From HGM04593 sp045661205 (GTDB taxonomy: Bacteria; Bacteroidota; Bacteroidia; Bacteroidales; Bacteroidaceae), in assembly GCA_045661205.1 (NCBI GenBank), contig JAZRFE010000032.1:1-64000 (forward strand): a stretch of 64,000 bases of DNA, given 5' to 3'. A program made the translations under genes and the position numbers. The notes beneath the pieces were generated by a model. It was given only the letters and a program-made list of their open reading frames with translations, searched no databases and was not told where the DNA came from. Positions within the stretch are counted from its first letter, which is position 1. Each line of letters begins with the position of its first letter. This document shows, piece by piece, positions 42,744 to 52,063 of the stretch.

Positions 42744-43194
42744 AGTTACAATAATCTTCAAAAACGCAAATTTATAACAAACAGTTCAAAAAGACAAGAA
42801 GCAGCAAACAAAAAGAGAAAAAGCTGTGTTAATAACAACACCCCCCCAAAAAGCAAAGAGATGTCCGCCAACGAAAGAAACAGCCCTTTCACTGAGAAAA
42901 AAAGCAACAAGAGAGCAAAAATAGTGTACCGCCACATATTCGGATACACAACGGCAGAGAACAGCGCAAGAGAGACACTCTTCTACCGCGAAATTTTTCG
43001 CAGCCGTCACATAATATGCTCACACACAAAACGCGTCATAGCACTGCCAAAGTTCTAAAATTCCCCACAGCAGCAGCAAACAAACAAAAATCTCGCCCCA
43101 TGCACACACAATATTTCCCATTGCCCCCCGTAAATTCGTTTTTTCTGTGTATCTTCGCGACTAAATCGCGAACAGACAAGAAAACAGACACACC
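42744..43194. other. 451-bp gene-free divergent region
   Basis: A-rich sequence between the divergent nitroreductase and ftsE-like operons. It contains a run of seven C (42841-42847), a 65-codon plus-strand frame (42861-43058) with no recognisable features, and TATCTTCG (43150-43157), one base from the TAnnTTTG box, 38 nt before the ftsE-like ATG. I see no RNA gene. Confidence 0.4.
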
Positions 43195-44007
43195 ATGCCC
43201 ATAATAAAATACGAAAACGTAGATATACACATCGACTCGAAAATCATCCTCGAAGATGTAAGTTTCACTCTCAAGGCCGGCGACTTTGCCTACATCACAG
43301 GCACAGTAGGCTCAGGAAAATCGACATTGCTAAAGAGCATCTACGGCGAAGTGGACATAAACAGCGGAAAAGCTATTCTGTTCGACGAGTTCTCCCTGAA
43401 AGGACTGCGCCGTAGCAAGCTACCCGCACTGCGCAAACGCATGGGCATCGTCTTTCAGGACTTCCAACTGCTCACCGACCGCACCGTACACGACAACCTC
43501 GAATTTGTACTCAAATGCACCGGCTGGAGCAACAAGAACGAACGCGAAAAACGCATACAGGAGGTGCTCGACCTTGTAGACCTGCCCAAGAAAGGCTACA
43601 AGATGCCCCACGAACTGTCGGGCGGCGAACAACAACGCATAGTCATCGCACGCGCCATCCTGAACCACCCCACCCTGCTGCTTGCCGACGAACCCACCGG
43701 CAATCTCGACAACGAGACAGGAACATTCATCATGCAACTGCTCCACAACATCTGTAAAGAAGAAAAGACAGCAGTGCTGATGATTACCCACAACGAGCAG
43801 TGGCTCACCACCTTCCCCGGCATAGAATTCCTGTGCAAAAACAAGAAACTCATCGAGAACAAAAAAGAGAACCCCGAGGAAGCAGAAATCCAAGCTGACG
43901 TACAAGCCGAAGAGGTGCAGAAAGAGAAAGTACAAGCTGAAGTAACAACAGAAGAAACAGAAGAAGCTGCCACACCCGATAGCGCAGCACAAGAAACAAT
44001 AGAATAA
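43195..44007 (+). CDS. ftsE: FtsE-like ABC transporter ATP-binding protein with acidic tail
   Basis: 270-aa ATPase. Walker A GTVGSGKSTLL (near 38-48), Q-loop VFQDFQLL, ABC signature LSGGEQQRIVIARAIL, Walker B LLLADEPTGNLD and the switch His in MITHNEQWL. The ABC part (about 1-225) matches FtsE, which with FtsX controls cell-wall hydrolases at division. The last 45 residues are a low-complexity Glu/Ala/Gln/Val tail (EIQADVQAEEVQKEKVQAEV) not part of the family core. No ftsX adjoins; lysC follows after 20 nt. FtsE is the best call, LolD-type exporters are the alternative. Confidence 0.8.
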   Translation: MPIIKYENVDIHIDSKIILEDVSFTLKAGDFAYITGTVGSGKSTLLKSIYGEVDINSGKAILFDEFSLKGLRRSKLPALRKRMGIVFQDFQLLTDRTVHDNLEFVLKCTGWSNKNEREKRIQEVLDLVDLPKKGYKMPHELSGGEQQRIVIARAILNHPTLLLADEPTGNLDNETGTFIMQLLHNICKEEKTAVLMITHNEQWLTTFPGIEFLCKNKKLIENKKENPEEAEIQADVQAEEVQKEKVQAEVTTEETEEAATPDSAAQETIE

Positions 44008-44027
44008 TAAACAAAAAACATAGCAAA

Positions 44028-45344
44028 ATGAAAGTATTGAAATTCGGAGGAACCTCCGTAGGCTCTGCGGTCCGCATGCAGGGCGTTGTCAAGCTCATCA
44101 ACGATGGCGAGACAAAAGTAGTGGTACTCTCGGCAATGTCCGGTACCACAAACGCACTCATAGAGTTCACCAACTACCTGCGTAACGGCAACCCCACAGG
44201 CGCAGTAGAACACATCACCAACCTGCAAAGCAAATATTGGCAGACAATAAAAGACCTCTACACCACAGATAGCTACATAAAAAAAGCCACAGAGAAGATA
44301 AACGAGATATACAACCATCTGCGCTCACTCGCCCAGCAACCCCTCACCGCCGACAACGAGAAAGAGATTATCGCCCAGGGTGAAATGATGTCAACAAACA
44401 TGGTTGCACTTTACATGGAAGAGCAAGGCATCAGCGTACAGTTGCTCAACTCACTCGAGTTCATGCGTCTGAAGGCCAACGAAGAGCCCGACATGGAGTA
44501 CCTCATCGAGAAGCTCACACCCCACATCGAGAGCCGCACCGACGGAAAAATATACATAGCACAAGGCTTCATCTGCATGAGTCACGAAGGCCGCATATCC
44601 AACTTGCAACGCGGTGGCAGCGACTACACAGCCACACTCATCGGCGCGGCACTAAAAGCAGAAGAGATACAGATATGGACCGACATCGACGGCATGCACA
44701 ACAACGACCCCCGCATTGTAGACGGCACACGCCCTGTACGCCACCTGCACTTCGAAGAGTCGGCCGAGCTTGCATACTTCGGAGCAAAGATACTCCACCC
44801 TACATGTATCCTCCCCGCTAAGCTTGCCAACGTACCCGTACGTCTGCTCAATACCATGGACCCCAAAGCCGAAGGCACACTCATCGACAACAACCTGACA
44901 GAGCCCGGCACCATCAAGGCCATCGCAGCAAAAGACAACATCACAGCTATCAGAATAAAGTCGGGCCGCATGCTCCTCGCCTACGGTTTCCTGCGTAAAG
45001 TATTCGAAATATTCGAGAGCTATCGCACCTCTATCGACATGATATGTACATCAGAGGTAGGCGTATCAATGTCAATCGACAACACAAACCGCCTCGAAGA
45101 AATCACCAACGAGTTGCAGAAATACGGCACAGTGACAGTAGACAAAGATATGTGTATCATCTGCGTCGTAGGCGACCTCACATGGGAAAACATAGGCTTC
45201 GAGTCACGCGCCATGGAAGCAATGAAAGAGATCCCCGTACGCATGGTATCATACGGCGGTAGCAACCACAACATATCATTCCTCATACGCATGGAAGATA
45301 AGGAGAAAGCCCTCCGTGCACTGAGCAAAAACATCTTCAACTAA
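44028..45344 (+). CDS. lysC: Aspartate kinase
   Basis: 438-aa monofunctional aspartokinase, first enzyme of the lysine/threonine/methionine branch. N-terminal KVLKFGGTSVGSAVRM, kinase residues in IAQGFICMSHEGRISNLQRGGSDYTATLIGAAL, followed by two C-terminal ACT domains (about 295-438: TAIRIKSGRMLLAYGFL and CIICVVGDLTWENIG) for feedback control. Shares one base with lysA (TAATG), so the two lysine genes are translationally coupled. Confidence 0.96.
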   Translation: MKVLKFGGTSVGSAVRMQGVVKLINDGETKVVVLSAMSGTTNALIEFTNYLRNGNPTGAVEHITNLQSKYWQTIKDLYTTDSYIKKATEKINEIYNHLRSLAQQPLTADNEKEIIAQGEMMSTNMVALYMEEQGISVQLLNSLEFMRLKANEEPDMEYLIEKLTPHIESRTDGKIYIAQGFICMSHEGRISNLQRGGSDYTATLIGAALKAEEIQIWTDIDGMHNNDPRIVDGTRPVRHLHFEESAELAYFGAKILHPTCILPAKLANVPVRLLNTMDPKAEGTLIDNNLTEPGTIKAIAAKDNITAIRIKSGRMLLAYGFLRKVFEIFESYRTSIDMICTSEVGVSMSIDNTNRLEEITNELQKYGTVTVDKDMCIICVVGDLTWENIGFESRAMEAMKEIPVRMVSYGGSNHNISFLIRMEDKEKALRALSKNIFN

Positions 45345-46501
45345 TGAGCACACTACCCATAAACAAGTTTGCCGACATAGAGACACCGTTCTACTACTAC
45401 GACGTCGCCCTGCTCAAGGAGACACTCGAATGCGCACGCACCGAGGCATCCAAGCACGCCGACTACCACATACACTACGCCATAAAAGCAAACTTCAACC
45501 AGAAACTGTTGCAGATAATAAGCGCAGCAGGCCTCGGTGCCGACTGTGTCAGTGGTGGCGAAGTGAAAGCAGCACTCAGCGCAGGCATAGCCCCCGAAAA
45601 GATAGTCTTTGCAGGCGTCGGCAAGACAGAGAAAGAGATACGCATCGCATTAGAAGCAGGCATCTTCTGCTTCAATGCCGAGTCGCTACCCGAGGTAGAA
45701 CTCATAGACGAACTTGCAGCCGAGTACCACACCACAGCCCGCATAGCCATCAGAGTGAACCCCGGCGTAGGCGCGCACACCCATGCCAACATCACCACCG
45801 GCCTCGCCGAGAATAAGTTCGGAATAAACTACGAACTGCTCGAAGAGACCATCAACAGCATCAAAGAGCTGAAAAACGTAGAACTCATAGGACTACACTT
45901 TCACATAGGCTCGCAGATACTCGAGATGAACGACTTCGCCACACTCTGTGCCCGCATAAACGAGATACAGGAGACACTCGAAAACAACCTCAACCTCGTA
46001 GTGCCCCACATAAACGTAGGTGGCGGTCTGGGCATCGACTACATGCAGCCCACCCGGAACCCCATCCCCGACTTCGCCTCATACTTCGCCACATACGCGA
46101 ACAATCTTAAGCGTCGTCCCGGACAGCAGGTACACTTCGAGCTGGGTCGCAGCATCGTAGGACAGTGCGGAACCCTGGTGTCACGCGTCACATACATCAA
46201 GCGCGGCACATGCAAACAATTCGCCATCATCGATGCCGGCATGAACGACCTCGTACGCCCCGCCCTCTACCAGGCCTACCACGAGATTGAGAACCTCACA
46301 TCGCAAGCGCCCAAAGAGAAATACGACATAGTAGGCCCAATATGCGAGTCGTCTGACGTATTTGCCAAGGACAGAGAACTGCCCACAACCAAACGTGGCG
46401 ACATCCTTGCAATACACTCTGCCGGAGCCTACGGCGAAGCAATGGCATTCGGCTACAACTGCCGCGAGTTGCCCAAAGCCTACCTTTCAACTGATTTCTA
46501 G
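45344..46501 (+). CDS. lysA: Diaminopimelate decarboxylase
   Basis: 385-aa PLP enzyme (alanine racemase fold) that makes lysine from meso-DAP. PLP lysine in HYAIKANFN (near 46), HFHIGSQI (near 188), GGGLGIDY, and the other-subunit Cys/active-site segment GPICESSDVFA with the C-terminal SAGAYGEAMAFGYN. Slightly shorter than the E. coli enzyme (about 420). Last gene of the ftsE-lysC-lysA unit. Confidence 0.96.
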   Translation: MSTLPINKFADIETPFYYYDVALLKETLECARTEASKHADYHIHYAIKANFNQKLLQIISAAGLGADCVSGGEVKAALSAGIAPEKIVFAGVGKTEKEIRIALEAGIFCFNAESLPEVELIDELAAEYHTTARIAIRVNPGVGAHTHANITTGLAENKFGINYELLEETINSIKELKNVELIGLHFHIGSQILEMNDFATLCARINEIQETLENNLNLVVPHINVGGGLGIDYMQPTRNPIPDFASYFATYANNLKRRPGQQVHFELGRSIVGQCGTLVSRVTYIKRGTCKQFAIIDAGMNDLVRPALYQAYHEIENLTSQAPKEKYDIVGPICESSDVFAKDRELPTTKRGDILAIHSAGAYGEAMAFGYNCRELPKAYLSTDF

Positions 46502-46516
46502 AAAAAGAACGAAAGC

Positions 46517-46567
46517 TATAAAACAAACGACTCTCCTGTCGATGACAGGAGAGTCGTTTGTTTTATA
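46517..46567. terminator. Bidirectional terminator, 24-bp perfect stem
   Basis: Perfect 24-bp inverted repeat (core AACGACTCTCCTGTC / GACAGGAGAGTCGTT) with a 3-nt GAT loop and A/T flanks, separating lysA from the convergent polysaccharide region. Confidence 0.9.
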
Positions 46568-46575
46568 GTGACAAC

Positions 46576-47766
46576 TTACTTTTCAATCAACCTCTGCAAG
46601 TTATCCATAAAAGTCTTTAAAATAACATCCTTATTGAAACGAGTCTCCATAAGTCTCTTTGCAGACTCCTTCACTTGCACGGAATTTTTCTTTGCAAAAT
46701 CGATGCAAGCATGGAAACCATTAGCAATATCATCGATGTCGCCGGGAGCAGAACAAACGCCCAAATTATTCTCTTCGATAATCTCCTTACCACTACCACC
46801 CAATATACCGAAAATAGTTTTACCAGCATTAAGATACGATTGAATCTTGAAAGGCTCGGTCTTCATTATACCATCATTATCAATCAAAGGGAGCACCAAG
46901 GCATCACTCTGCGTTAAAATGCCATTCATCTGATTATAAGGATAGCTGCCATGCAAAACCACGTTCTTGATATTACGTTCCTTAATCAATTTCTCCAAGT
47001 GAGAGATATATGAACCATTACCGACAATATTCAACACAGCACCTTCAATGTCAGCCCTCTCAAAACCAAGAATGGTATTATGAAGATTCTGATACCTCGA
47101 TATATTTCCAGTAAACGTAAAGTTAAACATCGAATTGTCCAACTTCAGTTCGCTCTCCACATCCTCTACGGGCTTCAGCCAGTTAGGCGTGTAGACACAC
47201 TCTTCATTGGTATATTTGTTTATTGTACCCGCGAACCTCTTCGAAGAGATAAAAATTTTGTCACACCTCTCGTAAATCCTCTTAATAAGACTATTTACAA
47301 AAAACTTAGTGGCAAAATTCTTGGGAATACCGTACGTATATATCGCATCGGGCCAAATATCAAGAGTCCATATAGCCACCGGAACACCAAATTTCTTTTT
47401 GGCAGCCAAAGCAGGCAAAGCAACCGTCAAAGGTCCCGTCTGCGACACAAATATACAATCGAAATCGGCACCAATCTTTTTGATAATCTTCTTTCCACCA
47501 TTCACGAAACTCTTATAGTTCAACAACTTCTTGGCTATACTATCTTTGTAACCCTCGACAAAAGGATAGCGATGAATTTTTATACCATCCCAATCCTCTA
47601 TCGAATACCCCTCATTCTTATAATTCTCATACACATAGCCATAAGGATACGACGGGTACTGTGTCAGCACCTCCACCGCATGTCCCATGTTATACCATTC
47701 ACGTGCAAGGTCATTAATTATAAAATTCTCGGGGTAGAAAACCTCGGAAACAATCAAAATCTTCAT
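46576..47766 (-). CDS. wbuB: Glycosyltransferase family 4 (WbuB-type, L-FucNAc transferase)
   Basis: 396-aa GT-B fold enzyme. N-terminal KILIVSEVFYPENFIINDLARE with GHAVEVLTQYPSYPYG is the pattern of WbuB-like transferases found with L-FucNAc synthesis genes; the C-terminal donor site shows FTGNISRYQNLHNTILGFE, GNGSYISHLEKLIKE, HGSYPYNQM and PFKIQSYLNAGKTIFGI. Immediately follows fnlA-wbuC-fnlB-fnlC in the same direction, so transfer of L-FucNAc is the most likely role; acceptor unknown. ATG at 47766 chosen (MKILIV). Confidence 0.82.
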   Translation of the reverse strand: MKILIVSEVFYPENFIINDLAREWYNMGHAVEVLTQYPSYPYGYVYENYKNEGYSIEDWDGIKIHRYPFVEGYKDSIAKKLLNYKSFVNGGKKIIKKIGADFDCIFVSQTGPLTVALPALAAKKKFGVPVAIWTLDIWPDAIYTYGIPKNFATKFFVNSLIKRIYERCDKIFISSKRFAGTINKYTNEECVYTPNWLKPVEDVESELKLDNSMFNFTFTGNISRYQNLHNTILGFERADIEGAVLNIVGNGSYISHLEKLIKERNIKNVVLHGSYPYNQMNGILTQSDALVLPLIDNDGIMKTEPFKIQSYLNAGKTIFGILGGSGKEIIEENNLGVCSAPGDIDDIANGFHACIDFAKKNSVQVKESAKRLMETRFNKDVILKTFMDNLQRLIEK

Positions 47767-47806
47767 GCCGATTCTCAATTAAGCAAAAACTCTACAAGGA
47801 ATAAAT

Positions 47807-48991
47807 TTATTCTTTTCTCCAAACCATCTTGTTCACCACACCTGTGTAGCTCTGAATAAGCTTCACAATCTTTGTCGAAACAATCTCGTCGGTGTAGTTG
47901 GGAACAGGCAGACCATGGTCGCCATTGTTATTCATCTCGACAGCAGTATCAACAGCCTGCAACAAAGACTTCTCGTCAATGCCGGCAAGGAAGAACACAC
48001 CCTTGTCGAGAGCCTCGGGACGCTCGGTCGATGTACGTATGCACACAGCAGGGAAAGGCTTGCCAATAGAGGTAAAGAAAGAGCTCTCCTCGGGCAATGT
48101 ACCGCTATCCGACACCACAGCAAAAGCATTCATCTGCAAGCAATTGTAGTCGTGGAAACCAAGAGGTTCCTGGCGCATCACGCGCTTGTCGAGCACAAAA
48201 CCGCTCGCGTCAAGACGGTTGCGACTGCGCGGGTGACAACTGTACAGGATGGGCATATCATACTTCTCGGCCATCTTATTAATCGCTGTGAAGAGCGATA
48301 CAAAGTTCTTCTCGGTATCGATGTTCTCCTCGCGGTGAGCACTCAAAAGAATATATTTACCCTTCTCCAATCCCAGACGCGCATGCACATCGCTAGCCTC
48401 TATCTCGGCAAGATTCTCGTGCAACACCTCGGCCATGGGCGAACCCGAAACATATGTACGCTGCGGAGCCACGCTGCTCGCATTAAGATAACGACGCGCA
48501 TGCTCACTGTAACAAATGTTCACATCGGAGATGATATCCACGATACGACGGTTGGTTTCTTCGGGCAGACACTCATCCCAGCAACGGTTACCCGCCTCCA
48601 TGTGGAAGATAGGAATGTGCAGACGCTTAGCACCAATCACCGACAAACAGCTATTGGTATCACCCAACACCAACACAGCATCAGGCTTAGTCTGAACCAT
48701 CAGCTTGTACGAAGCATTGAGAATGTTACCCATTGTTGCACCCAAGTCATCGCCCACTGCATCCATATACACTTCGGGGTCTTTAAGTTTCAAATCCTTA
48801 AAAAACACTCCGTTAAGGTTGTAATCGTAGTTCTGGCCTGTGTGAGCAAGAATACAATCGAAGTACTTGCGGCACTTGTTTATCACAGCCGCCAAGCGGA
48901 TAATTTCGGGGCGAGTACCCACAATTATCAACAATTTCAGTTTACCGTTGTCCTGAAATTTAATATCTGAATAATCTGTTCTAATTTCCAT
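47807..48991 (-). CDS. fnlC: UDP-N-acetylglucosamine 2-epimerase-type enzyme (FnlC/CapG)
   Basis: 394-aa non-hydrolysing 2-epimerase fold protein. LLIIVGTRPEIIRLAAVI, LAHTGQNYDYNLN, VLGDTNSCLSV, HMEAGNRCWDECLPEETNRRIVD and VVSDSGTLPEESSFF are the family marks. Beside fnlA and fnlB it most likely performs the last step to UDP-L-FucNAc (UDP-2-acetamido-2,6-dideoxy-talose to fucose 2-epimerisation) rather than ManNAc formation. ATG 48991 (MEIRTDYSD) chosen; a longer start is possible. Confidence 0.9.
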   Translation of the reverse strand: MEIRTDYSDIKFQDNGKLKLLIIVGTRPEIIRLAAVINKCRKYFDCILAHTGQNYDYNLNGVFFKDLKLKDPEVYMDAVGDDLGATMGNILNASYKLMVQTKPDAVLVLGDTNSCLSVIGAKRLHIPIFHMEAGNRCWDECLPEETNRRIVDIISDVNICYSEHARRYLNASSVAPQRTYVSGSPMAEVLHENLAEIEASDVHARLGLEKGKYILLSAHREENIDTEKNFVSLFTAINKMAEKYDMPILYSCHPRSRNRLDASGFVLDKRVMRQEPLGFHDYNCLQMNAFAVVSDSGTLPEESSFFTSIGKPFPAVCIRTSTERPEALDKGVFFLAGIDEKSLLQAVDTAVEMNNNGDHGLPVPNYTDEIVSTKIVKLIQSYTGVVNKMVWRKE

Positions 48992-49026
48992 GTTTTTATT
49001 TTTTAACTGTTGGCCAATAGCCAATT

Positions 49027-50181
49027 TTACAACTTCACCGGCTCAAAATAAGTATCAGGGCGGTTAGGATCGAAATTCTCATTACACCAAATGAAAGTAA
49101 CAAGTTCCTCGGTATCTGACAAATTAATAATATTATGAGAATAACCGGGTATAGTCTCCACCACTTGAATATTATCGCCACTCACCTCAAATTCAAAAAC
49201 CTCGTCGCTGCCATGTCTGCGTTGCTGAATGAGACCACGACCATGAACAACAACAAATTTCTCAATCTTCGAGTGATGCCAATGCTCACCCTTAGTGATG
49301 CCAGGTTTGGAAATATTCACAGCAAACTGTCCGTTATGTTCTGAACGAATAAGCTCGGTGTAACTACCACGCGCATCAACATTCATCTTCACAGGATAGA
49401 TAAACTTCTCGGCAGGCAGATAACTGATGTAAGTAGAATAAAGTGCCTTCTCAAAAGCATTTGTCGACGAAGGTACGGCAAGCGTCTGAGGCATTGCCTT
49501 GAACTTGTTAAGCAGTTCAACAATCTCGCCAAGCTTCACAGAGTGCACAACAGGGACATAGCAATACTTTCCGTCGCGGTGCTCCTCGCCCGCAAGCGCA
49601 GCAATCAGTTCATCCACCACATCATCGATATAACAGAGACGCATCTGCACATTAGGGTCATTCACCTGTATGGGCAAGTCATGCGCAATATTGTTACAGA
49701 AAGTAGCTACCGCACTGTTGTAGTTGGGACGACACCACTTACCGAAAAGATTGGGATAACGATAAACAAGCACCTTGGCACCCGTCTCGGCAGCATAGTC
49801 GAACATCAACTGCTCTCCAGCACGCTTGCTCTCACCATAAGGATTGTCAAGCTCGGCCTGAATGGAAGAACTAATCATCACAGGACAGTTGTTGCCATAC
49901 TTTTTCAAAGTATCGAGCAAGGTAGACGCAAAGCCGAAGTTACCCTCCATGAACTCCTTAGGATCCTGCGGGCGGTTCACACCTGCAAGGTTGAACACAA
50001 AATCGGCATTCTTGCAATACACATCAAGCTCGGCGGGGTCGCTGTCCACGTCATACTCGAACACCTGCAACTCCTCGCCGGCAATTTTGTACCATTTAGC
50101 CTTACCATCATTTATATTGTGCAACTGAGACACAAGGTTCTTACCCACGAACCCCTTTGCACCTGTCACTAATATCTTCAT
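49027..50181 (-). CDS. fnlB: UDP-sugar 4-reductase with C-terminal cupin (FnlB/CapF)
   Basis: 384-aa two-domain enzyme. N-terminal short-chain reductase (about 1-255): KILVTGAKGFVGKNLV, NLAGVNRPQDPKEF, and YGESKRAGEQL (Tyr-x3-Lys). C-terminal cupin (about 265-384): GEHWHHSKIEKFVVVHGRGLIQ with metal His residues and ETIPGYSHNIINLSDTEELVTFIW. This architecture is that of CapF/FnlB in UDP-L-FucNAc synthesis. 36 nt before fnlC. Confidence 0.93.
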   Translation of the reverse strand: MKILVTGAKGFVGKNLVSQLHNINDGKAKWYKIAGEELQVFEYDVDSDPAELDVYCKNADFVFNLAGVNRPQDPKEFMEGNFGFASTLLDTLKKYGNNCPVMISSSIQAELDNPYGESKRAGEQLMFDYAAETGAKVLVYRYPNLFGKWCRPNYNSAVATFCNNIAHDLPIQVNDPNVQMRLCYIDDVVDELIAALAGEEHRDGKYCYVPVVHSVKLGEIVELLNKFKAMPQTLAVPSSTNAFEKALYSTYISYLPAEKFIYPVKMNVDARGSYTELIRSEHNGQFAVNISKPGITKGEHWHHSKIEKFVVVHGRGLIQQRRHGSDEVFEFEVSGDNIQVVETIPGYSHNIINLSDTEELVTFIWCNENFDPNRPDTYFEPVKL

Positions 50182-50237
50182 AAAAAGTATTTTTGATATT
50201 AAACCGATTAAATAGCAAAAAAGAGGATGCAGACAGC

Positions 50238-50633
50238 CTAACGACTGAAAATATCCTCCTCACGCAAAGGGGCAAAAGCACCATCCTTCGCCTCAAAAAT
50301 CACAGTTCCCGACTCAAGCGCCTCAATGCTGTGCCACTGTCCGGCAGGAATCTGCAACACAGGGCAGTCACCACCCACCTCCATCAGAATCTCTTGAGCA
50401 ACATTGCCACACTCGTCGAAAAGAATCTCCTTCACCTTTCCGCGCACAATGATGACCGTCTCGGCTGTTGAGCAATGACGATGGATAGGAACAACCGTTC
50501 CCGGCTCCAACGCATTGAGCATACGCTGCGAAGTATCGTCCGGCGACGTGCGCAGGTCGAGATTCATTCTCAATCGCTCACAAGCCTTAGCCTTAGCCGT
50601 CAAGTCATCCAAAATCTCACTGTTTATAATCAT
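50238..50633 (-). CDS. wbuC: WbuC-family cupin metalloprotein
   Basis: 131-aa cupin. HRHCSTAETVIIVRGKVKEILFD carries the first metal-binding His/Glu set and QIPAGQWHSIEALESGTVIFEAKDGAF the second His, as in WbuC proteins that are frequent in O-antigen loci near fnl genes. Its exact reaction is not established to my knowledge. Sits between fnlA and fnlB. Confidence 0.85.
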   Translation of the reverse strand: MIINSEILDDLTAKAKACERLRMNLDLRTSPDDTSQRMLNALEPGTVVPIHRHCSTAETVIIVRGKVKEILFDECGNVAQEILMEVGGDCPVLQIPAGQWHSIEALESGTVIFEAKDGAFAPLREEDIFSR

Positions 50634-50660
50634 AAATCACGCCAGGTTCTAAATTAACAA

Positions 50661-50700
50661 TAAAACACACATACCTCTTTGAAAGAGATATGCATGTTTA
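50661..50700 (-). terminator. Weak hairpin between fnlA and wbuC
   Basis: AAACACACATACCTCTTT / AAAGAGATATGCATGTTT, an imperfect 18-bp stem with several G-U-type pairs, 17 nt after the fnlA stop. It may reduce rather than end transcription into wbuC. Confidence 0.4.
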
Positions 50701-50716
50701 TAAATTACACAGTCCG

Positions 50717-51790
50717 TTACTCGCTACGTATCTCCTTAGCCTTGGAACGGGGCTGCAATCCCAAGTCCTCGCGAATGAAACGGAGCTTCAGCAACAACTC
50801 CTTCATACCCTCTACATCCAAGCGACGAGTATTGTGGCTGTGGTAATCCTCGATTTTTGAAATCTCTTCGCTACCATCAGTAAAGAACTTATCATAGTTA
50901 AGGTCGCGAGTGTCGCAAGGAATACGATAATAGTCACCCATATCAATCGCCTTGGCCATCTCCTCACGTGTAACAAGAGTCTCATAAAGTTTCTCGCCAT
51001 GACGTGTACCGATAACCTTCACCTCGGTCTCGCCATATTTGGGATTAACCTGAGCATAAGTCTGCTTGAGAGCCTCGGCAAGAGTAACAAGAGTAGCGGC
51101 AGGAGCCTTCTGAACGAAAAGGTCACCATTCTCGCCATGAGTAAAGGCATAAATCACCAAATCCACAGCATCGTCGAGAGTCATCATGAAACGTGTCATG
51201 TTAGGGTCGGTGATAGTAATAGGCTTGCCCTGCTCCATCTGCTCCACCCAAAGAGGAATCACAGAACCGCGGCTCGCCATCACATTACCGTAACGAGTAC
51301 AGCAGATAGTAGTCTTGGCATTCTGACCAAGCTCACGACCTTTAGCAGTAGCAACCTTCTCCATCAAAGCCTTTGAGATACCCATAGCATTGATAGGATA
51401 AGCAGCCTTGTCGGTAGAGAGAACAACAACATTCTTCACGCCATGCTCAATAGCCGAAAGAAGCACATTATGAGTACCAATGACATTAGTCATGGTAGCC
51501 TCCATGGGGAAGAACTCACACGAGGGCACCTGCTTCAACGCAGCAGCAGCAAACACATAATCCACGCCACGCATAGCAACATCCACCGATTCGCGGTTGC
51601 GCACATTACCAATATAGAATTTCACCTTGGGATTCTGCAACGCATGACGCATATCGTCTTGCTTCTTCTCGTCACGACTGAAAATACGAATCTCCTTAAT
51701 ATCGCTGTCGAGAAAACGACGCAACACAGCATTACCGAAAGAACCGGTACCGCCTGTAATCAACAGGACTTTGTCTTTAAATATTGACAT
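50717..51790 (-). CDS. fnlA: UDP-GlcNAc 4,6-dehydratase/5-epimerase (FnlA/CapE)
   Basis: 357-aa short-chain dehydrogenase that begins UDP-L-FucNAc synthesis. GGTGSFGNAVLRRFL (NAD loop), IRIFSRDEKKQDDMRHAL, FAAALKQVPSCEFFPMEA (the Met-Lys type active site of the family), then NPMG-like PINAMGISKALMEK, TRYGNVMASRGSVIPLW and FVQKAPAATLVTLAEAL. First gene of the unit fnlA-wbuC-fnlB-fnlC-wbuB with its own promoter and palindrome. Confidence 0.94.
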   Translation of the reverse strand: MSIFKDKVLLITGGTGSFGNAVLRRFLDSDIKEIRIFSRDEKKQDDMRHALQNPKVKFYIGNVRNRESVDVAMRGVDYVFAAAALKQVPSCEFFPMEATMTNVIGTHNVLLSAIEHGVKNVVVLSTDKAAYPINAMGISKALMEKVATAKGRELGQNAKTTICCTRYGNVMASRGSVIPLWVEQMEQGKPITITDPNMTRFMMTLDDAVDLVIYAFTHGENGDLFVQKAPAATLVTLAEALKQTYAQVNPKYGETEVKVIGTRHGEKLYETLVTREEMAKAIDMGDYYRIPCDTRDLNYDKFFTDGSEEISKIEDYHSHNTRRLDVEGMKELLLKLRFIREDLGLQPRSKAKEIRSE

Positions 51791-51872
51791 AATTAACTAA
51801 TATTAAGTTCGTTAGCAAAGTTGGTGTATGTCGTCAGGCACATAGCCACAGGCTAAAAACACATCCCACATA

Positions 51873-51902
51873 ACCTAAATTCGTAAATTTAGGTCAAATA
51901 TA
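51873..51902 (-). promoter_or_regulatory. fnlA promoter with adjoining palindrome
   Basis: Minus-strand -7 box TATATTTG (51902-51895) is followed directly by the palindrome ACCTAAATT-CGTA-AATTTAGGT (51873-51894), which covers the expected start site near 51888. Position and symmetry suit a repressor site. The leader to the fnlA ATG is about 98 nt. Confidence 0.5.
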
Positions 51903-52015
51903 ACAACAAATACGCAAAAAATAAAGCATTAACTTAATATTTTTTACGAAAGGCATATAAGGCGGTCAGCGTAAACTCAGCCGACAACGACAAAGCATCA
52001 ACAAAAACACAATAA

Positions 52016-52047
52016 TATATGCATGCCATATAAACAGCATGCATATA
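52016..52047 (-). terminator. Hairpin after the small acidic protein gene
   Basis: TATATGCATGC / GCATGCATATA, 11-bp stem, 10-nt loop, 17 nt after the stop. Confidence 0.55.
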
Positions 52048-52063
52048 TAACACACTATGCAGA

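Noticed and set aside
42861..43058. 65-codon plus-strand frame between nitroreductase and ftsE-like genes
   Set aside because: Basic, low-complexity product with no recognisable motif, no promoter box close to its ATG and no coupling to a neighbour; kept as unexplained rather than called a gene.
47915..48970. 351-codon plus-strand frame opposite fnlC
   Set aside because: Antisense of a complete epimerase gene; no family features on this strand.
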